NCBI GenBank assembly: GCA_017542695.1
Contig: JAFXWT010000024.1
Span: 1-5,508 of the forward strand
Reading direction: 5' to 3'
Length of the DNA: 5,508 bases
From: Clostridia bacterium
Lineage (GTDB): Bacteria; Bacillota_A; Clostridia; Oscillospirales; CAG-272
The position numbers and the translations under genes were made by a program. The notes under the pieces are model-generated. The model made no database searches. It was not told the origin of the DNA and saw nothing but the letters and a program-made list of their open reading frames with translations. Shown one piece after another: positions 1 to 5,508 of the stretch (positions are counted from its first letter, which is position 1; each line of letters starts with the position of its first letter).

Positions 1-1421
1 AGCCGAACTCCCCTTTCTCCGATTTCGGTATCAAATCCTTCAGGCAAACTCATGATAAAATCATAAATATTCGCCTTTTTACACGCTTCTTCCATCTCTA
101 TTTCGGTTGAATCCAAAGCCCCCAAAACAAGGTTCTCTCTTATAGTCATATTGAAAAGGTAATTATCCTGCATTACGACCCCGAATTTTTTCAGTAGGTC
201 GTTTTTCTTTATCCTTGATATCTCCTTGTCATCTAACATAATCCTTCCTTTTTGAGGAGAATAAAGTCCAAGGATCAGTTTAATAAGTGTGGATTTCCCA
301 CATCCGGTCTTCCCGGAAAAGGCGACATAATTACCTTTTTCAATATTCAAAGATATTCTTTTCAATATATCGCTTTCTTCAGAGTATGAGAAGCACACAT
401 TTTCCGTTGTGATTCCGGATAAAAAAGCGATATTTGATAAATCGTTTTCTTCTTGCGGAAATGATAGTGTTTCACAAACTCTTTCATAATACGGAGCATT
501 TGTCAGCATCGCAATTCTCTTTGCATGCAATCTATCAATAGCCGAAAACATTGATGCAAAATATTCCGAAAACATAATCAAAAAACCGACTAAAATATCG
601 TTTCTGATTACAAAAAACGTTCCAATAACATATATCAAAACTTTAGTCAGATAATTTGACTTGAAATCGTTAAATATCTCACCGTAAGCCCAATATCTGA
701 TTGATTTTATCCCTAGTTTTGCAAGGATTGATCTGTGTTTTTTAAAACGCGAGAAGAATTCTTCCTCCTTGTTTTGAGCTTTTATTTCACGCCAATATTG
801 AAGGGTGTTGAATGTTGACGTGTAATATTCACTATTTGCTTTTCTGACTTCCTCGTTGACCTTCTTTGTTCCTCGACCAATTAAAAAATTGAGAAGAATG
901 ACAATCGGGACCACGACAAACGCACACAGAATGGTCATGCGGAAACTGATTGACAGGGCCAAATAAATTGTTGTCACAAGCGTAATAATTGAAATAACAT
1001 AATTAACAATCTGATCTTCAACAAACCCACTTGTCGCATCCGTATCATCCAAAACACGCATTTTGATATCCCCGGCAGAGTATTTCTCAATAAATGAATA
1101 TGGCGCAAAACAGACCGCTTTCAGCGCATCTGTTTTTAACGATACCGAAAAAGTATTTTGGATCTTTCTGCTGAGAATTGTTTTTACGCCGGAAGCAAAA
1201 AAGTCAAATACATATATCAACACCATCCCAAGAGCGACGATCCAGAATCTCTCAACCATCAGTCCCTTGATTACGTCATCTATAAGGATTTGGAATAGTT
1301 TGGGGGAGATAAACGATGACAATGTAGCCAACAAATTGATAAAGAGAAGTAACAGAGCCGGCCTTCGGACATTCCTTATATGCCTTTTAAGTAATCTGAT
1401 CGCTTTAATCCTGCTCTTCAT
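1..1421 (-). CDS. ABC transporter, fused permease/ATP-binding protein (partial, C-terminus outside window)
   Basis: This is a half-size ABC exporter subunit: a six-helix membrane domain fused to an ATPase, which pumps a substrate across the cytoplasmic membrane. The frame is open from an ATG at 1421 to the left edge (473 complete codons). Hydrophobic segments lie near residues 21-50, 60-80, 139-160, 161-182, 257-275 and 275-292. The ATPase domain follows, with a probable A-loop tyrosine at 346 (FSY), Walker A SGKTGCGKST at 369-378 (Lys376) and a Q-loop glutamine at 418 (VMQD). The sequence stops at GERGVR, just before the expected LSGGQ signature, so the signature, Walker B and H-loop cannot be judged. 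The ATG overlaps the TGA of the upstream ABC gene (ATGA). No strong ribosome binding site precedes it, which suggests translational coupling and a heterodimer. The Walker A cysteine also occurs in P-glycoprotein-type exporters. The substrate is unknown. Confidence 0.93.
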   Translation of the reverse strand, partial: MKSRIKAIRLLKRHIRNVRRPALLLLFINLLATLSSFISPKLFQILIDDVIKGLMVERFWIVALGMVLIYVFDFFASGVKTILSRKIQNTFSVSLKTDALKAVCFAPYSFIEKYSAGDIKMRVLDDTDATSGFVEDQIVNYVISIITLVTTIYLALSISFRMTILCAFVVVPIVILLNFLIGRGTKKVNEEVRKANSEYYTSTFNTLQYWREIKAQNKEEEFFSRFKKHRSILAKLGIKSIRYWAYGEIFNDFKSNYLTKVLIYVIGTFFVIRNDILVGFLIMFSEYFASMFSAIDRLHAKRIAMLTNAPYYERVCETLSFPQEENDLSNIAFLSGITTENVCFSYSEESDILKRISLNIEKGNYVAFSGKTGCGKSTLIKLILGLYSPQKGRIMLDDKEISRIKKNDLLKKFGVVMQDNYLFNMTIRENLVLGALDSTEIEMEEACKKANIYDFIMSLPEGFDTEIGERGVR

Positions 1422-3130
1422 ACCAAACACCCAAATAATTGTCTATACGTTTTTGAACGTCGCTGCAATTCATCATGTGAGCCAATCGCCTCAATGCCGC
1501 GATTATTTATCACAATTATCCTATCGCAGGACTGAATCGTTTCTAATCGGTGAGAAACCTGCAAAATCGTTGTTTCTTTCATATTTTCGGTTATGTAATT
1601 CAACAACTCTCTTTCTGATTCAGCGTCAATTGCAGAAGTTGCTTCATCCATAATCAGCAGATCAGGGTTTCTGAGTAGTGCTCTGGCAACCATCAGTTTC
1701 TGCTTTTGTCCGCCGGATAATCCTCGGTTTTCAGAACCGATGACCGTATCTATTCCATCTGGCATTCCAATTATTGCCTTTTCCAGTCCGACAGCACTTA
1801 ACACATTCATCAATTCAGAATCAGGATAGTTATCGCCAAGCGTAAGATTAAACCGGATTGTACCTTCAAATATTACCACGTCTTGAGAAATCACCCCAAT
1901 TCTCCTTCTCAACGAAAAAACATCAATCTGTTCGATAGGCATCTGATTAATAAGCAATTCTCCACTGTTTATTGAATAAAACCCCATAATAAGCGATAGA
2001 ATTGTAGTTTTTCCATTACCGCTCTCACCAACAATTCCGATCTTTTCGCCTCGATGTATATTAAACGATACGTCATTAAGGACCGGGTTATCTTCCTCAT
2101 ACTTGAAGAAAACATTTTTGAACTCTATCGAAGAAATGGCATTGATTTTGTCTCCTGTTGTTCTTTCAGTGGTCAACTCAAGTATCTCAGTCACGCGATC
2201 AACACTTACTTTCCGTGTGAACCAATCCAGATAGATGCGCAGCATCCAATTGAGTTTTCTACGCAATAAGTTTATATATTGGAGACATGCAAGAAACACG
2301 CCTACCGTTAATTGCCCGCGAAGAACCAAGAACAAAGAATATCCATATATCCCTAATGTTGTTAAAAGATTTACGAGATCTGTTCCTTCGCCGACGAAAA
2401 ACTCTATCTTAATTGTTTTGTTACCAAATGAAATTATCTTCTTTAAAAGAGAAACACATTTGCTCTCAGCCCATTTTTCGGCACATGTGAGTTTAATCTC
2501 CCGTATCCCTTTTATTAAATCAAAGACAAGACCGGTAAGCTTACCCGATTCCTTTCTCGATTCCTGCGCATATTTCTCAACTATTTTGCCGCTTATCTTA
2601 GAAATAATAATCGGGACAATTGCAGCAATTAACAGAAGAATTGACATCACAATACTTGTTCGTGCAACCAGGATCAGAATACCCACACACATAAATGCCG
2701 AGTTAATAAAATGAAATCCATTTCTTAAAACTGCGTGAATATATTGATCTGCGTCTCCATCAATACGTGTCAAAATATCCCCGCTGTTTATCTTCGATAG
2801 GAATGAAGCCCTCGAATGGATTATCAGGTCAAACATCCTGTTTTTTATATCAAGAACGAAATGATTATTCAGATACTGCCAAACAAAAGCATATGTGAAA
2901 TTGATGGAAGCAGCTCCGACAAACATGATGAGATACTTCATTCCTATTCCAAAGAACTTTGAATAGTCACGCTTGTATAGTACTTCATCTACCAAATCAG
3001 CAAGATTGAGAGGAAGCAATACAGAGATTACATACAAGAGAATAATACACACTTCTGCAACGAGAAACACAAAAAAGTATTTCCTTGCGAATGACCATAT
3101 GTTTTTGATGCGATAAAGATTGTTTTTCAT
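1418..3130 (-). CDS. ABC transporter, fused permease/ATP-binding protein (complete exporter half)
   Basis: This is a complete 570-residue ABC exporter half-transporter in the MsbA/LmrA/MdlB-like superfamily, of usual length for that group. The membrane domain has probable helices near residues 18-45, 66-88, 139-158, 159-180, 252-273 and 274-290, with the family motif GDILTRIDGDAD near 117-128. The ATPase domain has A-loop Tyr344, Walker A GESGNGKTT at 368-376 (Lys374), Q-loop Gln416, signature LSGGQ at 471-475, Walker B LLIMDE with Asp495 and catalytic Glu496, a SAID D-loop, and H-loop His527. This site therefore looks fully competent for ATP hydrolysis. There is no C39 peptidase domain, so it is not a classical bacteriocin-processing exporter. 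The start is ATG at 3130; a GTG at 3133 directly before it is an alternative, and an in-frame TGA lies just upstream. The nearest purine-rich stretch (AAGGAAAAG) is about 16-18 nt away, rather far, so coupling to a leader ORF is possible. It is the first ABC gene of the operon, and an AraC-type regulator is divergent to it. Confidence 0.95.
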   Translation of the reverse strand: MKNNLYRIKNIWSFARKYFFVFLVAEVCIILLYVISVLLPLNLADLVDEVLYKRDYSKFFGIGMKYLIMFVGAASINFTYAFVWQYLNNHFVLDIKNRMFDLIIHSRASFLSKINSGDILTRIDGDADQYIHAVLRNGFHFINSAFMCVGILILVARTSIVMSILLLIAAIVPIIISKISGKIVEKYAQESRKESGKLTGLVFDLIKGIREIKLTCAEKWAESKCVSLLKKIISFGNKTIKIEFFVGEGTDLVNLLTTLGIYGYSLFLVLRGQLTVGVFLACLQYINLLRRKLNWMLRIYLDWFTRKVSVDRVTEILELTTERTTGDKINAISSIEFKNVFFKYEEDNPVLNDVSFNIHRGEKIGIVGESGNGKTTILSLIMGFYSINSGELLINQMPIEQIDVFSLRRRIGVISQDVVIFEGTIRFNLTLGDNYPDSELMNVLSAVGLEKAIIGMPDGIDTVIGSENRGLSGGQKQKLMVARALLRNPDLLIMDEATSAIDAESERELLNYITENMKETTILQVSHRLETIQSCDRIIVINNRGIEAIGSHDELQRRSKTYRQLFGCLV

Positions 3131-3213
3131 CACCGTTCAGCGCTTCTTTTCCTTTTCTCGCGTTTTCGGTAATCATAACACAAAAAACGACGCCCGTGTT
3201 TTCCAATCGACAT
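3130..3213 (-). CDS. possible 27-codon basic leader peptide overlapping the ABC transporter start
   Basis: A short frame starts MSIGKHGRRF and ends KRKRSAER. Its TGA overlaps the ATG of the ABC gene (TGATG). It is very basic, with seven Arg and four Lys in 27 residues. The overlap is the arrangement used for translational coupling, and the ABC gene itself lacks a well-spaced ribosome binding site, which supports a role as a translated leader. Against it, no convincing Shine-Dalgarno sequence precedes this ATG. The frame could also be extended upstream to a TTG at 3327, but that start would lie inside the repeat region. I do not recognise the peptide. It may be chance. Confidence 0.25.
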   Translation of the reverse strand: MSIGKHGRRFLCYDYRKREKRKRSAER

Positions 3214-3269
3214 CCAAATGTGTACTTTTGAAACAGAAATAAAAATAGGCAATTCGGTAATTAATGTAG

Positions 3270-3298
3270 ATAATAGAAAGCGACGAGATAGGGGAAAT
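3270..3298 (-). promoter_or_regulatory. candidate weak promoter for the ABC transporter operon
   Basis: Reading leftward, TATTAT at 3275-3270 matches five of six bases of a sigma-A -10 box. The hexamer 17 bp upstream (ATTTCC, 3298-3293) is a very poor -35. A good -10 without a -35 would fit a promoter that needs an activator, and the tandem repeat lies about 14-22 bp further upstream. This is a weak prediction. If it is right, the mRNA begins near 3263 and carries a leader of about 130 nt. Confidence 0.3.
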
Positions 3299-3311
3299 GG
3301 GAGTTTTCGGA

Positions 3312-3356
3312 TCAAATATGTTTCCAATCAATTCAATTTTGTTTCCAATCAATTCA
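3312..3356. promoter_or_regulatory. 21-bp tandem direct repeat, probable AraC-family operator
   Basis: Two tandem copies of a 21-bp unit occur, at 3312-3332 and 3333-3353, with the first bases of a third copy to 3356. The core GTTTCCAATCAATTCA is identical at 3320-3335 and 3341-3356, and 22 of 24 positions match over the full alignment. A direct repeat at two helical turns is the known geometry of AraC-type half-sites, where each half-site is contacted by one subunit's two helix-turn-helix motifs. It lies between the divergent promoters and next to an AraC-family gene, so it is probably that protein's binding site. Binding is inferred; the repeat is directly visible. Confidence 0.7.
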
Positions 3357-3372
3357 TAATAGTCTCTGTTTA

Positions 3373-3401
3373 TTTATGAAAGTCTAATTGCGGGTTATAA
3401 T
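3373..3401 (+). promoter_or_regulatory. promoter of the AraC-type regulator gene
   Basis: A perfect -10 box TATAAT lies at 3396-3401. With a 17-bp spacer the -35 would be TTTATG (3373-3378), which matches only three of six consensus bases. Transcription would start near 3408, leaving about 44 nt before the TTG start codon. The tandem repeat ends 16 bp upstream of the -35, so the regulator could act on its own promoter. Confidence 0.55.
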
Positions 3402-3451
3402 AACTCTGTATGCGATTTCACGTAATAATCGATTGAAAGGATGCATTAGAG

Positions 3452-4405
3452 TTGTTTGCCGGCACTACTAACAAACAGGATAAGAATAAAATCGTACTGG
3501 TAGAAACATACTATATGGATCGTCTCGACCCGCAAATTCTATCCAACGATTGTTTTAGTATAATAATTATCAAAAGCGGAAGTCTGACAGCGAAGATTAA
3601 CGATGTCCCTTGTCAGATCGCAGGTCCTGTTGCAGTTTGTCTTGACGAACTAAAGAAAATAGTGATTTCCTCAAACCTCACCGCCGAAGTGCGGATTATC
3701 AAATTCAACCCTCAATTCTTAAATGTAAATATGTTTATCAGTACTGTCAGAAACTCGCAATATGATCACCTGTGTCAGCAACATGCTTTTTTCCAGTTGT
3801 CCCCTTTTCTGACGGATGACATAAACAAAATGTTTATTTATTTGAATGAAGATACCCTCGGCAAGATTGTCGATGCTTTTAACAATCTTACAAGAAATTT
3901 GGAAGAGCAAAAAGATTGGTACTGGCCTTGCAGAGCAAGATCATACTTCATTGATATCATCAATATTTTTGAGCGAATATTTCACAATTATTACATTGAA
4001 ACGTCGTATGATCCAAGCATCAGCGTTAGGGTTTCCAGTGAATTCAAAAACCTTCTGGCATATGTACATAATCATCTTGACGAGAAAATAACTCTTGATT
4101 CTCTATACTTGAAATTCAGGATAAACAAAAATCAGATTGAAAACATTTTCAAATACTATCTGCATTTGTCTTTCTATGAATACTTACAGCAAGCGCGACT
4201 TCAGCAAGCTAAATACTATCTGAGCTTTACTGAATTGGACGGAGAACATATTGCTTCGCGTATAGGGTTATCCTCATCACAGAATTTCTGCAAGTTTTTC
4301 AAAAAAATGTCCGGGACTACACCAAAAAAATTCCGAAGTGAAACTGTTATGCGTCGAAAAACAGATCCGGAACTGATTGAACTTCAGTTGTCCCAACAAA
4401 GATAA
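3452..4405 (+). CDS. AraC/XylS-family transcription regulator
   Basis: This is a 317-residue DNA-binding regulator of normal length for the AraC family. Residues about 15-75 (for example FSIIIIKSGSLTAKIND) resemble the beta-rich cupin-like sensor domain of AraC proteins; the middle is a helical linker. The C-terminal double helix-turn-helix spans about 197-297. The first motif lies at 210-235 and a connecting helix at 240-258 (YLQQARLQQAKYYLS). The second motif, at 263-295, has the family signature form IASRIGLSSSQNFCKFFKK followed by GTTPKKFR. A tail of about 20 residues follows. The start is TTG at 3452, with AAAGGA 10 nt upstream; an in-frame TGA at 3434 rules out longer starts, and the next ATG (3515) has no good ribosome binding site and would cut into the sensor domain. 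It is divergent from the ABC operon and adjoins a 21-bp tandem repeat, so it probably controls that exporter. The ligand is unknown. Confidence 0.93.
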   Translation: MFAGTTNKQDKNKIVLVETYYMDRLDPQILSNDCFSIIIIKSGSLTAKINDVPCQIAGPVAVCLDELKKIVISSNLTAEVRIIKFNPQFLNVNMFISTVRNSQYDHLCQQHAFFQLSPFLTDDINKMFIYLNEDTLGKIVDAFNNLTRNLEEQKDWYWPCRARSYFIDIINIFERIFHNYYIETSYDPSISVRVSSEFKNLLAYVHNHLDEKITLDSLYLKFRINKNQIENIFKYYLHLSFYEYLQQARLQQAKYYLSFTELDGEHIASRIGLSSSQNFCKFFKKMSGTTPKKFRSETVMRRKTDPELIELQLSQQR

Positions 4406-4444
4406 TCATAATACTATTCCAAAATCCCCATATGTGTTGAGATT

Positions 4445-4482
4445 GCGGCTATACCACCCGTGAAAGCGTATAGCCGCTTTCA
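4445..4482 (+). terminator. overlapping alternative hairpins, possible terminator of the AraC-type gene
   Basis: A perfect 10-bp inverted repeat, GCGGCTATAC (4445-4454) and GTATAGCCGC (4468-4477), encloses a 13-nt loop. A second perfect 8-bp inverted repeat, TGAAAGCG (4461-4468) and CGCTTTCA (4475-4482), has a 6-nt loop and uses bases inside the first, so the two cannot form together. The position 40 bases after the stop codon suggests transcript termination. The bases that follow (GTATCTCTAAAT) do not form a T-tract, so it is not a textbook Rho-independent terminator. Confidence 0.45.
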
Positions 4483-4570
4483 GTATCTCTAAATACAAAC
4501 AAGTAAATCTTATCAAAGTCATAGTTTCCTGAGTATTAACCGGATTGTCAGAAGCACTAATGGGATGACT

Positions 4571-4594
4571 AAAAAAACAGACAATTTTGCCTGT
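4571..4594 (-). terminator. Rho-independent terminator-like hairpin on the minus strand
   Basis: Read on the minus strand, ACAGGCA and TGTCTGT form a 7-bp stem with one G-U pair around a 4-nt loop, followed directly by six further T residues (4576-4571). On the plus strand the same hairpin has no T-tract after it, so it is directional. No minus-strand gene that I can support lies upstream of it. It may end an antisense or read-through transcript, or be a remnant. Confidence 0.45.
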
Positions 4595-4640
4595 CCCCCA
4601 TTCATTTCAAGCATAATTCAACCATTGAAAGGATTTAAAT

Positions 4641-4760
4641 ATGTTTCCTGAAATTGTAAAAAAACTAACAGCAATTCCATCATTTAATTTTTTACACTCC
4701 CTATGGTACAATAACCCCCATCAAAAGAATAAGGTTGGGGAGGTGTTCTTATGGATATAA
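4641..4760 (+). CDS. possible 39-codon small ORF overlapping the WYL regulator start
   Basis: An ATG at 4641 follows a good ribosome binding site (GAAAGG, 4627-4632) at 8 nt spacing. The 39-codon frame (starting MFPEIVKKLTAIPSF) ends in TAA at 4758-4760, ten bases inside the WYL gene in another frame. The same ATTGAAAGGAT string serves as the ribosome binding site of the AraC-type gene. It could be an upstream ORF that affects WYL translation. Against this, the likely WYL promoter lies inside it, no strong promoter is seen ahead of it, and I do not recognise the peptide. Confidence 0.25.
   Translation: MFPEIVKKLTAIPSFNFLHSLWYNNPHQKNKVGEVFLWI
4684..4712 (+). promoter_or_regulatory. extended -10 promoter of the WYL regulator gene
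   Basis: TACAAT at 4707-4712 is preceded by TGG (4704-4706), giving the extended -10 form TGnTACAAT. The hexamer at 17-bp spacing (TTAATT, 4684-4689) is a weak -35, as is usual for extended -10 promoters. Transcription would begin near 4719, about 32 nt before the WYL start codon. Confidence 0.5.
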
Positions 4761-5508
4761 AAGCACGACTCCGACCGTTCTATGTGGCTAAAATGCTCTA
4801 TGAGCAGACTGACGAGGATCATTATCTTACAATAGCACAGATAATTGATCAGCTTGAAGCCAACTATGGGATATCTACAACCAGAGGTACGGTTGGTGAC
4901 GATATCAAGGTACTTCAAGAATTTGGATTTGATATCGAAGTTGAACAGTCCACTCAAAAGAGAATATACTTGATAGGACGGACATTTGATCTTCCGGAAC
5001 TCAAAACCCTGATTGATGCTATTGAGTCGGCACGCTTTATTCCAAAGAAAAAAAGCGCGGATCTCGTGAAAAAGATCGCTTCTCTTTCGAGCAAGCATAC
5101 CTCGGCGGATCTTGTTCGTAACGTAGACGTAGAAAACCGTCTCAAAACCGATAACCAAAAAGTGTTATATATTATGGACGCTTTGAATGAAGCGATCAAC
5201 AAAAAGAAAAAGGTATCCTTTCAGTACTTCAGTTACAACGCGAATAAGAAGCAAGAAATAAAGAACGGCGGGTTTACCTACATATTCAGCCCGTATAAGC
5301 TCATATGGAACGGCGACTATTACTACGCCGTCGGGTTTTCAGAAAAACACAAAAGTGTCGGTAGTTTCCGTGTAGACCGAATTGTCAAGCAGCCAAAAGT
5401 TCTTGAAGAACCAGCCATTAGTCCTCAGGAGGGGTTTGAGCTGAATGTATTGCTCAACGCTATGTATAGGAGGTACAACGGGGAAGGGAAGCAGGGGGAG
5501 GTGATCTG
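4751..5508 (+). CDS. WYL-domain transcription regulator (partial, C-terminus outside window)
   Basis: This is a transcription regulator with an N-terminal winged helix-turn-helix (about residues 5-75, including TTRGTVGDDIKVLQEFGFDIE) and a WYL domain (about 140-215), a ligand-sensing module usually linked to small molecules or nucleic acids. Typical WYL-domain features are SPYKLIWNGDYYYAVGF near 180-196 and SFRVDRI at 205-211 with Arg207 and Arg210. The triad that names the family aligns here with Tyr-Tyr-Ala (191-193). The frame is open for 252 codons to the window edge; relatives are usually about 300-330 residues, so perhaps 50-80 are missing. The ATG at 4751 has a strong ribosome binding site, GGGGAGGTG (4737-4745), five bases before it. 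It has its own promoter and probably belongs to a separate unit from the AraC-type gene. WYL regulators occur in many contexts, including defence loci, but nothing here indicates its target. Confidence 0.92.
   Translation, partial: MDIKARLRPFYVAKMLYEQTDEDHYLTIAQIIDQLEANYGISTTRGTVGDDIKVLQEFGFDIEVEQSTQKRIYLIGRTFDLPELKTLIDAIESARFIPKKKSADLVKKIASLSSKHTSADLVRNVDVENRLKTDNQKVLYIMDALNEAINKKKKVSFQYFSYNANKKQEIKNGGFTYIFSPYKLIWNGDYYYAVGFSEKHKSVGSFRVDRIVKQPKVLEEPAISPQEGFELNVLLNAMYRRYNGEGKQGEVI

Larger units (their letters stand above)
3131..3451. other. divergent intergenic control region between ABC operon and AraC-type regulator
   Basis: This stretch of about 320 bases separates two divergently transcribed genes. 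It holds the 21-bp tandem repeat (3312-3356), a TATAAT box for the rightward regulator (3396-3401), a weak TATTAT box for the leftward operon (3270-3275), the possible leader ORF (3130-3213) and the regulator's ribosome binding site (AAAGGA, 3436-3441). A partial extra copy of the repeat core (TTTCCAATC) sits at 3200-3208. I see no RNA gene or clear terminator in it. Confidence 0.8.
4406..4750. other. intergenic region between the AraC-type and WYL regulators
   Basis: This gap of 345 bases has no recognised gene. It contains overlapping hairpins just after the AraC-type gene (4445-4482), a minus-strand terminator-like hairpin (4571-4594), a possible small ORF from 4641, and the promoter and ribosome binding site of the WYL gene. 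The stretch 4483-4570 shows nothing that I can assign. Confidence 0.7.

Noticed and set aside
1063..1653. Plus-strand open frame of 196 codons
   Set aside because: It is antisense to the two ABC genes across their junction, resembles no protein family, and the minus-strand frames carry clear ABC features.
2235..2714. Plus-strand open frame of 159 codons
   Set aside because: It lies wholly antisense to the membrane domain of the complete ABC transporter and shows no family motifs.
2997..3206. Minus-strand 69-codon frame overlapping the ABC gene start
   Set aside because: It begins with TTG, overlaps 134 bases of a well-supported ABC gene in another frame and has no recognisable domain.
4716..4740. 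CCCCA/TGGGG pairing that might hide the WYL ribosome binding site
   Set aside because: The stem is only five base pairs with a 15-nt loop and covers only the edge of the GGGGAGGTG site; too weak to call a switch.
4721..5158. Minus-strand open frame of 145 codons
   Set aside because: It is antisense to the WYL regulator, which has a strong ribosome binding site and recognisable domains. I considered it as the gene served by the minus-strand terminator, but it stops about 130 bases before that hairpin and shows no family resemblance.

Overview
The window looks like chromosomal DNA of a low-GC Gram-positive bacterium, most likely a gut-type Clostridia. This is inferred from its AT-rich composition, the GAAAGG/GGAGG-type ribosome binding sites, a TTG start, and a clostridial-style WYL regulator. 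No gene is specific enough to name a genus.

Left half (1-3130, minus strand): two ABC half-transporter genes in tandem, overlapping by four bases (ATGA). The upstream one (1418-3130) is complete and has every canonical nucleotide-binding motif. The downstream one runs off the left edge just before its ABC signature motif. Together they probably form a heterodimeric exporter; the substrate cannot be read from the sequence. Neither has an N-terminal peptidase domain.

Centre (3131-3451): a divergent control region. It holds a near-perfect 21-bp tandem repeat (3312-3356), which is the half-site geometry expected for an AraC-family regulator. It lies between a good -10 box for the rightward gene and a weak candidate promoter for the ABC operon. 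A 27-codon, very basic leader ORF overlaps the ABC start codon (TGATG).

Right of centre (3452-4405, plus strand): an AraC/XylS-family regulator with a TTG start, a cupin-like N-terminal domain and a C-terminal double helix-turn-helix. The simplest model is that it senses a ligand, binds the 21-bp repeat, and controls the exporter operon and possibly itself.

Right end (4406-5508): a 345-bp gap containing two mutually exclusive hairpins, a terminator-like hairpin that works only on the minus strand, a possible 39-codon ORF with a good ribosome binding site, and an extended -10 promoter. The gap leads into a WYL-domain transcription regulator that is cut by the right edge. I see no rRNA, tRNA, CRISPR array or transposase gene.
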